Notes: generated by a model not told the origin, from the letters alone. 64,000 nt of DNA from Primorskyibacter aestuariivivens (GCF_028023675.1 NZ_JAQIOZ010000004.1:284112-348111), one strand, 5' to 3'; positions 1 through 9,702 are shown, counted from the first letter of the stretch. Program-made: numbers and translations.

Positions 1-555
1 AAGGTGGAAATTCTCGCTATAGCGCGCGGTGACCGGGTCGCGCGGGGTGCCGACATAGCGGTGATGGACCAGCAGGTGTTCAGACCGGAAATGCGAATAG
101 AGTACCATGGCCAAAAGGATATCGCCCAGCCAGCGCTCGAACTTGTTCTTCTGGTGCATCAGTTCGTGGCTGTAATTGATCCCGATGGTGCCGGTGATCA
201 CGCCCACGCCAAAGAACAGCACCACGGTTTCCAGCGTGCCCAGATGCTCGGCGCGCGGGACGTACCAGATCAGCCCGAACAGCGTGAGAAACTGTGCCGG
301 TGCCCAAAGAAGAGTGAGCCGCTTGTACCAGCACAGTACATCGTCCGGGGTTTGCGGATCGGCGTTTTCAAGGTTGAGACCTGTCAGCGCATCCAGTGCG
401 GAAAACAGGTACCACGTGGCCAGGGGGGCAAGGATCACGGTCCAGCCGCCAACGGTTGCGCTGATCCAGATCAGCGGGATCAGCAGGAACGAGGCCCAGA
501 AGGGAGCGGCGGATTGCCAGCGGATCAATCTTGACCGGGGGATATCTGTTCTCAC
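1..555 (-). CDS. alkB: alkane 1-monooxygenase (AlkB), N-terminal 185 codons, cut by window edge
   Basis: The gene runs off the left edge, so only the first 185 codons are visible. I start it at a GTG ending at 555 because AGGCGGAG lies just upstream; an earlier start is not excluded. Family role: non-haem di-iron membrane enzyme that hydroxylates the terminal carbon of n-alkanes with electrons from rubredoxin. Seen: hydrophobic stretches at about residues 22-50 and 83-128, then the histidine boxes HELMHQKN (130-137) and EHLLVHHRYVGTPRDP (159-174). The second box is typical of AlkB and not of fatty-acid desaturases. The third His box and C-terminus lie outside the window, so completeness cannot be judged. 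Confidence 0.85.
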   Translation of the reverse strand, partial: MRTDIPRSRLIRWQSAAPFWASFLLIPLIWISATVGGWTVILAPLATWYLFSALDALTGLNLENADPQTPDDVLCWYKRLTLLWAPAQFLTLFGLIWYVPRAEHLGTLETVVLFFGVGVITGTIGINYSHELMHQKNKFERWLGDILLAMVLYSHFRSEHLLVHHRYVGTPRDPVTARYSENFHL

Positions 556-689
556 GGGTCTGCTCCGCCTGTTGGTCTTGAGGCCATGTAATCCGATTTT
601 ATGGCGGTTTTAGGTCTGGTCCAACCGGATCGTCCTTGCGTCACGTCAAATCGGGCGAAAATCTTGTGGTGCGTGGCCGGGCCCACCGG

Positions 690-1799
690 CTAGCTGCGCG
701 TGATATCAAACGCTTTGCGCATCACCGTGGGCAGGTCCGAGGGGCGAAACTCCTCTGCCGCGATGAATTCGCCGCGTGCAGGCTGGCGATCCATCGGGAC
801 CAGCGCGGTTTTCACGGCAAGTCGCAGGTGAAAATGGGTGAAGGTATGGCGCGCCTCTGCGCCCGCGTCTTTCCATTCCGCGCGGATGGGTGGGGCAGGG
901 GTGGGGGTGCCTTCGTCCCACTCCGATCCGGGCCAGCCAAGCATGCCGCCCAACAGCCCCTTGTCCGGTCGACGTTCCAGCAAAATCGCCCCATCCACCC
1001 GGCGCGCGATATAAGCGATGCCGAAACGGGTGGGTTTCGGTTTTTTCGGGGTCTTTTTCGGCAGCTCAGCCGCCGTTCCATTGGCGCGGGCCAGGCAATC
1101 GGGCCGCCATGGGCAGATGCCGCAGGCCGGGTTCTTGGGCGTGCAGATCGTGGCCCCCAAGTCCATGATGGCCTGAGCGTAGTCGCCGGGGCGTTGCCTG
1201 GGCGTGATGATGCGGGCCGCTTCGGTCAGCTCAGCCTTGGCCTTGGGCAGGGGCGTGTGAATGTCGTGCAGGCGGGCGATCACCCGCTCGACATTGCCGT
1301 CTACCACGGTTTCCGGCAGGTCAAAGGCGATGGCGGCAACTGCGGACGCCGTGTAAGGTCCGATGCCGGGCAGCGACAGAAGGTCAGCATGCGTGCCGGG
1401 GAATATGCCATCATGCTCGGCCACCACAGCGCGGGCGCATTTCAGCAGGTTGCGGGCGCGGGCATAATAGCCCAGCCCCGCCCATTCCCCCATGACATCC
1501 GCATCCGGCGCGGCGGCCAGATCGGCAACCGTCGGCCAGCGCGCGGTGAACCGGTGGAAGTAGTCCCGGACGGCGGCGACGGTGGTTTGTTGCAGCATGA
1601 CCTCGGACAGCCAGACGCGGTAGGGGTCGGGCCGCACCCCGGAACGGCGCGCATCGGGACCCACGCGCCATGGCATGACGCGGGCATGCCGGTCATACCA
1701 ATCAAGAAGCTCGGCAGAGAGGACGTCTGGGTCGCGCAAGAAGTTGCTCGCTGATTCTGGGATTGGTCGGGTTTCGCTGGCATGCGCCGCGATGCGCAC
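690..1799 (-). CDS. mutY: A/G-specific adenine DNA glycosylase MutY
   Basis: Base-excision repair enzyme that removes adenine mispaired with 8-oxoguanine. 369 residues, normal for MutY. Seen: catalytic Glu66 in SEVMLQQT, helix-hairpin-helix LPGIGPYTASA (143-153), catalytic Asp167 in VVDGNV, and the iron-sulfur cysteines C219-x6-C226-x2-C229-x5-C235. The C-terminal part (about 250-369) corresponds to the NUDIX-like domain that reads 8-oxoG. It is divergently arranged with the DUF721 gene 30 bp away, so both share a short promoter region. The first about 25 residues are not conserved-looking, so a later start is possible. Confidence 0.95.
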   Translation of the reverse strand: MRIAAHASETRPIPESASNFLRDPDVLSAELLDWYDRHARVMPWRVGPDARRSGVRPDPYRVWLSEVMLQQTTVAAVRDYFHRFTARWPTVADLAAAPDADVMGEWAGLGYYARARNLLKCARAVVAEHDGIFPGTHADLLSLPGIGPYTASAVAAIAFDLPETVVDGNVERVIARLHDIHTPLPKAKAELTEAARIITPRQRPGDYAQAIMDLGATICTPKNPACGICPWRPDCLARANGTAAELPKKTPKKPKPTRFGIAYIARRVDGAILLERRPDKGLLGGMLGWPGSEWDEGTPTPAPPIRAEWKDAGAEARHTFTHFHLRLAVKTALVPMDRQPARGEFIAAEEFRPSDLPTVMRKAFDITRS

Positions 1800-1829
1800 T
1801 AGAATAGTGCCCGCACAAGGGAGTCAATC

Positions 1830-2339
1830 GTGACCGAACGCAGACCCACGACAAAAGGATTTGCCCGCACCTCGTCGCTGCTGGACAAACGCATACGACG
1901 GGCGAGCGAGAGCCGTGGCTTTGCGGAATCCCGTGTGCTGACCCACTGGGCCGAGATCGTCGGCGAGGATGTGGCCGGGATGGCACGTCCGGTAAACGTC
2001 TCTTTTGGCCGGGGCGGCATTGGCGCGACGCTGACCGTTCTGACCACCGGGGCGCAGGCACCGATGCTGGAGATGCAGAAAGAGCGCATTCGTGAGCGGG
2101 TTAACGCGGTCTACGGCTATAACGCCATCTCGCGGGTGCGCATTACCCAGACCGCGCCAACCGGATTTGCCGAAGGTCAGGTGCAGTTCGACATGTCCCC
2201 CAAGGCCCGCGCCACACCCGAACCCAGCCCCGAGATCACGCGCGCGGCCGCCGATTATGCCGAAGAAGTGAACGACCCAAGCCTCAAGGCAGCGCTTGAA
2301 GCTTTGGGCAAGAACGTTTTATCCAAGACCAAACGTTGA
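1830..2339 (+). CDS. DUF721 (DciA-like) protein
   Basis: 169-residue basic protein with the DUF721 core at about residues 12-110 (the stretch around LTHWAEIVGEDVAGMARPV, then a beta-strand region and RERVNAVYGYNAISRVRI). DUF721 includes DciA, the replicative-helicase operator of bacteria that lack DnaC; members next to mutY are common in alphaproteobacteria. That function is inferred from the family. It is divergent from mutY and followed 24 bp later by a DsbA-like gene on the same strand, so co-transcription is likely. Confidence 0.8.
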   Translation: MTERRPTTKGFARTSSLLDKRIRRASESRGFAESRVLTHWAEIVGEDVAGMARPVNVSFGRGGIGATLTVLTTGAQAPMLEMQKERIRERVNAVYGYNAISRVRITQTAPTGFAEGQVQFDMSPKARATPEPSPEITRAAADYAEEVNDPSLKAALEALGKNVLSKTKR

Positions 2340-2363
2340 TTTCCCTTTCCGAAAGGACGCACC

Positions 2364-3038
2364 ATGAACCGCTTGATCCCCGTGGCCATTCTGGCTGTCA
2401 TTCTGATTGCCGGTGGCGGTTGGTTCCTGAGCCAGGGCGGCTCGACCCCGCCGGATGTGCCGCTGGGTGCCGCCGATGCACAGGAAAACGCGGAAGAGGT
2501 GGATACCTCCTCTATCGTTGAGATGGTACAAGGCGACGCTGATGCGCCTGTGACCGTTGTCGAATATGCAAGCTACACCTGCCCGCATTGCGCGACCTTC
2601 CACAATGGTCCCTACAAGAACCTGAAATCCGAATATATCGACACCGGCAAGGTCAAGTTCGTCTACCGAGAAGTGTATTTCGACCGCTACGGGCTTTGGG
2701 CGTCGATGATCGCGCGCTGCGGCGGGCAGGAGCGGTTCTTTGGCATCACCGACCTGATCTTCAAAGGGCAGTCCGAATGGGTGCGCGCGGGCGAGCCTGC
2801 GGCGATTGTCGAAGAGCTGCGCAAGATCGGGCGTCTGGCGGGGTTGGACAACGATCAGCTTGAAGCCTGTCTGCAGGATGGCGACAAGGCCCAGACCCTT
2901 GTGGCGTGGTTCCAGCAGAACGCGGATGCCGACGATGTGCGCAGCACGCCGTCCTTCATCATCGACGGTTACAAGTATTCCAACATGGCTTGGGATGAAA
3001 TGAAGGCGATCATCGACGGCAAGCTGGGCACGGAATGA
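2364..3038 (+). CDS. DsbA-family thiol:disulfide protein
   Basis: 224-residue envelope protein: an N-terminal hydrophobic segment (residues 5-24) acts as signal anchor or signal peptide, followed by a thioredoxin fold of the DsbA type with the redox motif C73-P-H-C76 and a cis-Pro region near STPSFIIDGYKYS (about 195-207). Family role: forming or shuffling disulfides of exported proteins in the periplasm. A good ribosome site (GAAAGGA) lies 9 bp before the ATG. The stop overlaps the start of the next gene by 4 bp, which suggests translational coupling although the two functions are unrelated. Confidence 0.88.
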   Translation: MNRLIPVAILAVILIAGGGWFLSQGGSTPPDVPLGAADAQENAEEVDTSSIVEMVQGDADAPVTVVEYASYTCPHCATFHNGPYKNLKSEYIDTGKVKFVYREVYFDRYGLWASMIARCGGQERFFGITDLIFKGQSEWVRAGEPAAIVEELRKIGRLAGLDNDQLEACLQDGDKAQTLVAWFQQNADADDVRSTPSFIIDGYKYSNMAWDEMKAIIDGKLGTE

Positions 3039-4150
3039 GCGCAGGCAAGGGGCCGCTTGCGGGTCTGAAAGTCGTCGAACTTGCGCGTATTCTGGCCGGT
3101 CCATGGGCTGGCCAGACGCTGGCCGATCTGGGTGCCGAGGTGCTCAAGCTGGAAAGCCCGGCGGGGGATGATACCCGTCGCTGGGGGCCGCCCTTTGTCG
3201 AGAAGGACGGCGATATTTCGGCTGCCTATTTCCATTCCTGCAATCGTGGCAAGGACAGCGAGGTCGTGGATTTCCGCACGCCCGAGGGGCAGGCGCGGGT
3301 GCGCGAGTTGGTGGCAGATGCCGATATCCTGATCGAGAATTTCAAGGTGGGCGGGCTGGCCAAATACGGGTTGGACTATGACAGTCTGAGCGCGGTTAAC
3401 CCCGCGCTGATCTATTGCTCGATCACCGGTTTCGGGCAGGACGGTCCCTATGCCCACCGCGCCGGATATGATTTCATCATTCAGGGCATGTCGGGGCTGA
3501 TGTCCATCACCGGCGAAAAGGGTGGCCAACCGCAGAAATGCGGCGTGGCGATCACCGATATCTTTACCGGGGTCTATGCATCGACAGCGATCCTTGCCGC
3601 GGTGCATCAGCGCCACGCGACCGGTCGCGGTCAGTGGATTGACATGAGCCTGTTGGATACGGCGGTTGCGGTGACGGCCAATCAGGCGATGAATTACCTG
3701 TCGACCGGGGTGGCGCCGGGGCTCATGGGCAATGCGCATATGAACCTGACCCCTTACCAGGTCTTCGATTGTGCGGATGGTTTCATTATCATCGCCACTG
3801 GCAATGATGCACAGTACCAGCGGCTCTGCGATCTTCTGGGTGTGCCCGAGATGGGGCAGGAGCCGCAGTTCCTGACCAATGCCGACCGGTTGGCCAATCG
3901 CGACGAGATGACGGCACGTCTGACCGAACGGACGATGACATTTGCCAAGGCTGACCTGCTCGCCGCCTGCGAGGCGCGCGGCGTACCCGCCGGGCCGATC
4001 AACGACATGGCCGAGGTCATGGCCGATCCGCAGGTCAGGGCGCGCGGCATGCAGATCGAGGCCGAGGGCGTGCCGGGTGTGCGCTCGCCATTCCGATTCT
4101 CGGATGCGGCATTGGCGTTGGACAAAGGTGCGCCGAAGCTTCCGAAATAA
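3035..4150 (+). CDS. CaiB/BaiF family (class III) CoA-transferase
   Basis: 371 residues, typical family length. The N-terminal Rossmann half starts with LAGLKVVELARILAGP (8-23) and LADLGAEVLKLE (29-40). Asp175 in the ITDIFTG stretch sits where class III CoA-transferases keep the aspartate that forms the acyl anhydride. The family moves CoA between carboxylic acids; the substrate (for example succinate, carnitine or bile-acid-like acids) cannot be read from sequence. It begins inside the last codons of the DsbA-like gene. Confidence 0.9.
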   Translation: MSAGKGPLAGLKVVELARILAGPWAGQTLADLGAEVLKLESPAGDDTRRWGPPFVEKDGDISAAYFHSCNRGKDSEVVDFRTPEGQARVRELVADADILIENFKVGGLAKYGLDYDSLSAVNPALIYCSITGFGQDGPYAHRAGYDFIIQGMSGLMSITGEKGGQPQKCGVAITDIFTGVYASTAILAAVHQRHATGRGQWIDMSLLDTAVAVTANQAMNYLSTGVAPGLMGNAHMNLTPYQVFDCADGFIIIATGNDAQYQRLCDLLGVPEMGQEPQFLTNADRLANRDEMTARLTERTMTFAKADLLAACEARGVPAGPINDMAEVMADPQVRARGMQIEAEGVPGVRSPFRFSDAALALDKGAPKLPK

Positions 4151-4263
4151 CCCGCTACATACCGGTCCGAATGCGGCATTTTCTCAAATGTCGCAGATTG
4201 CATGCTTCCCGTGGTGCAAATTCTGCTCTATGAGAGGCCCGACAACGATAAGAAGCAGGCAAC

Positions 4264-5298
4264 ATGGTCGATCAAACCGCCTCTCAACCGCAGGGGCATG
4301 AACACCGGCCTGCACGAGACTGGGTCAGAATTCTAGCCAAATATCGCGAACCGGACGTGACGCGCAGCGCTTTTGAGCTGGTCGTGACCCTTTTGCCGTT
4401 TTTGGCACTTTGGGCACTTGCCTGGTGGGCGCTCGAGATCAGTGTCTGGCTGAGCATCGCGCTCTCGCTGGTCAACGGTGGGTTTGTCGTTCGGCTTTTT
4501 GCGATCCAGCATGATTGCGGGCATGGAGCCTTTTTCAACAACCGCACTCTCAGTGACTGGGTGGGGCGCGTTCTGGGTGTGCTGACGTTAACGCCCTATG
4601 ATGTCTGGCGGCATTCGCATTCGATCCATCACAGCGCGGCGGGCAATCTCGAACGGCGCGGGATCGGCGATGTGCACACGCTGACCGTGGCCGAATACCG
4701 GGCAATGTCGCCGCTGGGGCGGTTGCATTACCGGCTTTACCGGCACCCGCTGGTGTTGTTCGGGCTTGGGCCGTTCTACCTTTTCTTCCTGCAAAACCGC
4801 CTGCCCGTGGGTTTCATGGACCAGCCACGGTTCTGGATCAGCGCCATGGCGACCAACGCGGCCATCCTTGCCCTATGGGTCGGAATTTATGCGCTGGGCG
4901 GCTGGGCACCGCTTCTGTTCATCTACCTGCCCTCGACGCTCATGGCCGCATCGGCTGGGGTCTGGCTGTTCTATGTGCAGCATCAGTTCGAGACGACGCT
5001 CTGGGACTGCGAGGAAGACTGGCAGCTGCACGAGGCGGCGCTGCATGGCTCATCGCATTACGTGATGCCCGGGGTGCTGCAATGGATCAGCGCCAATATC
5101 GGCATCCACCATGTGCACCATCTCTACAGCCGCATCCCGTTCTACCGCCTGCCCGATGTGCTGCGCGATCATGCGGAGCTGGATGAGGGCAACCGCATGA
5201 CCATTCGCGAAAGCCTGGCAAATGCGCGGCTGCACCTGTGGGACGAAGGCAGTCGGCGGCTGCTGTCCTTTGCTGAGGCGCGGCGGGTTCCGTCCTAG
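4264..5298 (+). CDS. membrane fatty acid desaturase
   Basis: 344-residue membrane di-iron enzyme of the fatty-acid-desaturase family. Three histidine boxes are visible: HDCGH (83-87), HSHSIHH (117-123) and HHVHH (282-286), separated by hydrophobic helices. This layout fits acyl-lipid desaturases (delta-9/delta-12 type) rather than alkane hydroxylase. The likely job is introducing double bonds into membrane-lipid acyl chains; the regiospecificity is not visible. It has its own 113-bp upstream gap. Its TAG stop overlaps the stop of the convergent DUF2189 gene. Confidence 0.88.
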   Translation: MVDQTASQPQGHEHRPARDWVRILAKYREPDVTRSAFELVVTLLPFLALWALAWWALEISVWLSIALSLVNGGFVVRLFAIQHDCGHGAFFNNRTLSDWVGRVLGVLTLTPYDVWRHSHSIHHSAAGNLERRGIGDVHTLTVAEYRAMSPLGRLHYRLYRHPLVLFGLGPFYLFFLQNRLPVGFMDQPRFWISAMATNAAILALWVGIYALGGWAPLLFIYLPSTLMAASAGVWLFYVQHQFETTLWDCEEDWQLHEAALHGSSHYVMPGVLQWISANIGIHHVHHLYSRIPFYRLPDVLRDHAELDEGNRMTIRESLANARLHLWDEGSRRLLSFAEARRVPS

Positions 5299-6161
5299 CT
5301 CTTGGCCTGTTCCACTGTGGCGCGGTAGAGATGCCACGTGGCGTGGCCCAGCACTGGCAGGACAAAGATCAACCCGACAAACAGCGTCGCAAAGCCCAGG
5401 CCCAGCCCGATGGCGACGATCAGGCCCCAGGCGAGGGTCGCCACAGGATTTTTGCGCGCCACGGCAAGCGATGTGGTCACCGCGCGGGGCAGGCCCACAT
5501 GGCGGTCCACCAGCATCGGGAACGACACGAGGCTGACCATCAGCGCCAGAAGCGCAAATACAAAGCCCACGGCGCAGCCCAGGAGGATCATCGTCCAGCC
5601 CGCGCCGGTGGTGAATACATCACTCAGGAACGCGCCGACCGAGGCGTGCGGCTCGGGGCCGAGCGTGGCGGAATGGATATAGAAGGCCGCGACCATCCAG
5701 ACGGTGAACAGCGCAAGCAGGTAACCGCCCAACACCATGATAGGCGCTGCAGCCGGGGAAAAGGCAATACCAAGCGCATCGCGCCAGTTCGCATCGCGCC
5801 CTGCTTCGCGGCGGCGGCTCATTTCATAGAGCCCGACGCCCGCGACCGGACCCAGGATCGCGAACCCGGCCATGAGCGGGAAGACCAGCGGCAAAAGCGT
5901 GCCATTGGCAGCAAAAAGGGCCAGCGCAAACCCGATTACCGGGTAGAGCACCACCATCCACATTACATCGGTGCGCATGGCTACAAAGTCGTCATAGCCC
6001 TTGTGCAGCGCGGTTTTCAGATCGGATATGCCGATGGATCGCACGCGGATGGGCGCGTCGTCGTGAGAGGCGATTTCCGCGACGATTTCGCCCGCGTTCC
6101 TGGCCCCAAGGCCCAGCGCCTGCGCCGTCCATGAGAGGGGATTGCCGATTGTCTGTGCCAT
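5295..6161 (-). CDS. DUF2189 integral membrane protein
   Basis: 288 residues with six or so hydrophobic segments (about 65-85, 88-108, 140-165, 190-215, 245-280), and a short soluble N-terminus containing VRSIGISDLKTALHKGYDDF, which marks the DUF2189 family. No enzyme motif is visible. Function is unknown; the family is common in Rhodobacterales as a lone gene. It is convergent with, and touches, the desaturase gene. Confidence 0.8.
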   Translation of the reverse strand: MAQTIGNPLSWTAQALGLGARNAGEIVAEIASHDDAPIRVRSIGISDLKTALHKGYDDFVAMRTDVMWMVVLYPVIGFALALFAANGTLLPLVFPLMAGFAILGPVAGVGLYEMSRRREAGRDANWRDALGIAFSPAAAPIMVLGGYLLALFTVWMVAAFYIHSATLGPEPHASVGAFLSDVFTTGAGWTMILLGCAVGFVFALLALMVSLVSFPMLVDRHVGLPRAVTTSLAVARKNPVATLAWGLIVAIGLGLGFATLFVGLIFVLPVLGHATWHLYRATVEQAKS

Positions 6162-6373
6162 AATCCTGTCCTTGCCGTTTGCGTTTGCTTCACGGGTCCG
6201 GACGGGTTTCGGTATCCGGAACCCTTTGGGGGAAGTGTAACAGGTTTCGACGGGCTTTGGGCGCGGCTCACGCAGACGTGCTTGGACGGGAGCGGGCTGG
6301 CCTCACGCGGATCGCAGGGATGCGGCTGAGCGGTTTCACGGCATGATGCCGTCGTGATCCAAGGGAGGCCGGA

Positions 6374-6673
6374 ATGGCGCATTTCATCCTGTTCTACGAC
6401 TATATCCCCGACTATATGGCGCGCCGTAGCGCCGATCGCGATGCGCATGTGGCCTATATCCGGCCTTGGCTGGAGCGTGGAGAGATTTTGCTGGGCGGGG
6501 CCTTTGCCAATCCCGCCGATGGGGCGGCCATCGTGTTTAGCGTGGACGATGCAAACAAAGTTGAGGATTTTGCGGCCGCCGATCCCTATGTGCTGAATGG
6601 TCTGGTGACGCGCTGGTATGTGCGGGAATGGACGACCGTGGTCGGGCGGGATGCGGCGCAACCGATCTTATGA
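6374..6673 (+). CDS. YciI-like protein
   Basis: 99-residue single-domain YciI-family protein (ferredoxin-like alpha/beta fold; related to muconolactone isomerase-type enzymes). Conserved features seen: the N-terminal strand MAHFILFYDY, R/H-rich HVAYIRPWLERGEILLGGAF (about 28-47) and the ADPYVLNGLV segment near 74-83. Family members are proposed to be small enzymes or sensors; the substrate is unknown. A GGGAGG ribosome site lies 7 bp before the ATG. The last 6 bp overlap the convergent dnaE2 end. Confidence 0.85.
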   Translation: MAHFILFYDYIPDYMARRSADRDAHVAYIRPWLERGEILLGGAFANPADGAAIVFSVDDANKVEDFAAADPYVLNGLVTRWYVREWTTVVGRDAAQPIL

Positions 6674-9562
6674 GCCGGGCGTCAGCCGCTCCCGAAGCAG
6701 CGCCAGCGGGTGCGCGCGCAGGGTGAGGCGCATGGAGACGTAATCCTCCACCACCTCTTCGCCCAGCGTCATTTCGGGTAGGTGGGCGGCGGGTTCATGG
6801 ATGGCTTCGCCGTCCAGATCGCCCTCAAAGAGTGGCAGTGGCTTGGCGGGCGTGAGCGCCTTGGCTTCCCACAGCGCCTCGCGCCGGGGCATCAGCGAGG
6901 CAAAGACATCCGCCTCGGCCAGCCGGGCCAGCACGTTCGAGCCCAGCCCGGCGCGGCGCCAGACATCCGTCACCCCGCGATAGCCATTGCCCCGCGCGGC
7001 GCAAAGCCAGTTTGCATCCTCTTCCTTGAGCCCCTTGATCTGCCGGAACCCCAGCCGCAGCGCCAGACCGCCCGCGCCATCGGGCTCCATCACGTTATCC
7101 CAGTAGCTTGCCTGGATGCAGACGGGCAGGACCGTGACCCCATGTTCGCGCGCGTCGCGCACGATCTGGGCCGGGGCGTAGAAGCCCATGGGCTGTGAAT
7201 TGAGCAGCGCGCAGGCGAAGATGCCGGGATGGTGGCATTTGATCCAGGCAGAGGCATAGACCAGCAGCGCGAAACTGGCCGCATGGCTTTCGGGGAAGCC
7301 ATAGGCGCCAAACCCCTCGATCTGGGAGAAACAGCGCGCGGCGAAATCTTCGTCATAGCCATTGCGGGCCATGCCGCGCATAAAACGGCTGCGAAAGTCA
7401 CTGACATTGCCGTTTTTCTTGAAGGTGGCAAGGGAGCGGCGCAACCGGTCGGCCTCGTCCGGGGTAAAGCCAGCGCCGACAATGGCGATCTGCATCGCCT
7501 GTTCCTGAAAGAGCGGTACGCCCAGCGTCTTGGCCAGCACCTCGCCCAAGGCATCAGACGGAAAGCTGACCTCCTCCTCGCCATTGCGGCGGCGGATATA
7601 GGGATGGACCATGTCGCCCTGGATCGGGCCGGGGCGGATGATGGCCACCTCAATGACCAGATCATAGAAGCAGCGCGGGCGCATGCGCGGCAGGAAATTC
7701 ATCTGCGCGCGTGACTCCACCTGAAAGACGCCGATGCTATCCGCCTTGCAGAGCATGTCATAGACTTTCGGGTCCTCGGGTGGCAGCGTGGCAAGGCGGT
7801 AGTCCTGCCCCACATGGCTCCGCATCAGGTCGAACGCCTTGCGCAGACAGGTCAGCATGCCAAGGCTGAGCACGTCGATCTTCAGGATGCCGAGGCTGTC
7901 GATGTCATCCTTGTCCCAGCAAATGACGGTGCGGTCCTCCATGGTGGCATTTTCAATGGGGGCCAGTTCGTCCAGCCGTCCCTCAGTCACGATGAAACCG
8001 CCGACATGCTGCGACAGGTGCCGGGGAAAGCCCACGATCTCATAGACCAGCGCCAGCGTCTGTTGCAGGCGGCGATCCTTCGGATCGAGGCCGATTTCGC
8101 GCATGCGCTCGGCCTCGATCCCCTTGGTCGAGAAGAAGCCCCAAAGCTGCGAACTGAGCGCGCCGATCGTGTCCTGTGACAGCCCCATGGCGGCGCCGAC
8201 CTCGCGGATGGCGCGTTTGCCGCGGTAATGCACGACCGTGGCGCAGAGCCCGGCGCGGTGGCGGCCATAGCGTTCATAGATATGCTGGATCACCTCTTCG
8301 CGGCGTTCATGCTCGAAATCCACGTCGATATCGGGCGGCTCGTTGCGCGCCTCGGAGACGAAGCGTTCAAACACCATTGTGCCGATCTCGGGACTGACCG
8401 AGGTGACGCCGAGGCAATAGCAGGTCACGGAATTGGCTGCCGAGCCGCGCCCCTGACAGAGGATGTCATTGCTGCGCGCAAATTGCACGATGTCGTGTAC
8501 GGTGAGGAAATAGGGCTCAAACTTCAGCTTGGATATGAGTTTTAATTCATGTTTCAGAAGATTGTGCACCTTGTCCGGTGCGCCGTCCGGGTAGCGCCAG
8601 CGCAGCCCGGCATAAGCGAGGCGAGAGAGGCGCTGGGTCGGGGTTTCGCCATTTGCGATTTCAGAGGGGTATTCGTAGCGTAACTCGTCCAGTGAAAAGA
8701 CGCAGCTTTCCGCAACCTGTTTCGCATGCTCCAGCGCTTGGCCGTGGTCCCGGAACAGCCGCTGCATCTCGGGGGCAGAGCGCAGGCGTTGTTCATTGTT
8801 GGCCTGTGCCTTGGCCCCCAGTTGCTCAACGGTGATGCCGTTACGAATGGCGCTGAGTACATCGGCAAGCTTGCGACGGCGGCCCTCGTGGAAAAGCGGT
8901 GTGGCACTGGCCAAAAGGGGTAGGTTCAGCTTGCGTGCCAGATCGGCAAGATGGCGAAAACGGGCCGGGTCGATGCCGTCGTAATGCGGGGCCAGGAGCA
9001 GCGACATCTGCCCGGCAAAGCGGCGCGTCAGCCGTTCCGCCTCTGGCCGCCATGCGCCCGCGCCGCGTGTCGGGTGTTGCGCCTGTGGCGGGCCGTGCAG
9101 GGCGAGATGCAGACCCTCGCCGCCCATCTCCATCAGGTCAGAAAGATGCAGGGTGCAGGATCCTTTTTCCGCCCGCAGCCGCCCGCGCGAGAGCAGGCGG
9201 CAGAGGATCGCCCAGCCGCGGCGGGTCTGGACCAGCGCGGTGATGTCGGGCGCGTCCGTGAAGCGCAGTTTTGCGGCCGGGATCAGGCGGGGCGTGGCCG
9301 TCAGGAGCGGTGAGGGGGGCGCGGCGACGGGCGCGGGCGGGCCGATCAGGCCATGTTCGGCGTCAAATGCCTGCCGCTCGGCCACGTGCCGGGCAATCTC
9401 GCGCGCCTCGGTATGGGCGCGCACGATGCCCGCGACGGAGTTTTCATCGGCAATGGCGATGGCGGGCAGGCCAAAGATGGCGGCACGGCGCATGTAATCC
9501 TCGGGGTGGGAGGCCCCGGTGAGAAAGGTGAAATTCGAGGTGATCGACAGTTCGGGGAACAT
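6668..9562 (-). CDS. dnaE2: error-prone DNA polymerase DnaE2, short at the C-terminus
   Basis: C-family polymerase alpha subunit of the DnaE2 (translesion) type. PHP domain at 1-200 (SNFTFLTGASHPEDY near the start), GRGSAANS (371-378), catalytic aspartates in PDIDVDFEHER (410-420), fingers, then helix-hairpin-helix domain. At 964 residues it ends at LTLRAHPLALLRERL, where DnaE2 proteins normally continue for roughly 100 residues into the OB-fold (RQRPGTAKG-type) region. The missing segment is not present in another frame downstream; yciI occupies that DNA. The usual SOS partners imuA/imuB are not next to it. Confidence 0.92.
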   Translation of the reverse strand: MFPELSITSNFTFLTGASHPEDYMRRAAIFGLPAIAIADENSVAGIVRAHTEAREIARHVAERQAFDAEHGLIGPPAPVAAPPSPLLTATPRLIPAAKLRFTDAPDITALVQTRRGWAILCRLLSRGRLRAEKGSCTLHLSDLMEMGGEGLHLALHGPPQAQHPTRGAGAWRPEAERLTRRFAGQMSLLLAPHYDGIDPARFRHLADLARKLNLPLLASATPLFHEGRRRKLADVLSAIRNGITVEQLGAKAQANNEQRLRSAPEMQRLFRDHGQALEHAKQVAESCVFSLDELRYEYPSEIANGETPTQRLSRLAYAGLRWRYPDGAPDKVHNLLKHELKLISKLKFEPYFLTVHDIVQFARSNDILCQGRGSAANSVTCYCLGVTSVSPEIGTMVFERFVSEARNEPPDIDVDFEHERREEVIQHIYERYGRHRAGLCATVVHYRGKRAIREVGAAMGLSQDTIGALSSQLWGFFSTKGIEAERMREIGLDPKDRRLQQTLALVYEIVGFPRHLSQHVGGFIVTEGRLDELAPIENATMEDRTVICWDKDDIDSLGILKIDVLSLGMLTCLRKAFDLMRSHVGQDYRLATLPPEDPKVYDMLCKADSIGVFQVESRAQMNFLPRMRPRCFYDLVIEVAIIRPGPIQGDMVHPYIRRRNGEEEVSFPSDALGEVLAKTLGVPLFQEQAMQIAIVGAGFTPDEADRLRRSLATFKKNGNVSDFRSRFMRGMARNGYDEDFAARCFSQIEGFGAYGFPESHAASFALLVYASAWIKCHHPGIFACALLNSQPMGFYAPAQIVRDAREHGVTVLPVCIQASYWDNVMEPDGAGGLALRLGFRQIKGLKEEDANWLCAARGNGYRGVTDVWRRAGLGSNVLARLAEADVFASLMPRREALWEAKALTPAKPLPLFEGDLDGEAIHEPAAHLPEMTLGEEVVEDYVSMRLTLRAHPLALLRERLTPGS

Positions 9563-9629
9563 GGGCGACTCGGGCAGGGGGTATTAGTATATTCACGTTT
9601 TGTTCTTTTTGGGAGTCGCGTTAAATTTT

Positions 9630-9655
9630 GGGGGCTCTGCCCCCGGCCTTCGGCC
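9630..9655. terminator. GC-rich hairpin repeat between convergent-free genes (Rhodobacterales type)
   Basis: Perfect hairpin GGGGGC-TCT-GCCCCC at 9630-9644 followed directly by GGCC-TTC-GGCC at 9645-9655 and a further C-run. It lies in the 140-bp gap between the dnaE2 start and the end of the TPP-enzyme gene. Such GGGGGCTCTGCCCCC elements recur between genes in this bacterial order, so it is likely a dispersed repeat that also terminates transcription of the upstream minus-strand operon. Confidence 0.55.
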
Positions 9656-9702
9656 TCCCCCGAGGTATTTTCAAACAGAAGAAGACTGGATCGGGACAAG
9701 CA

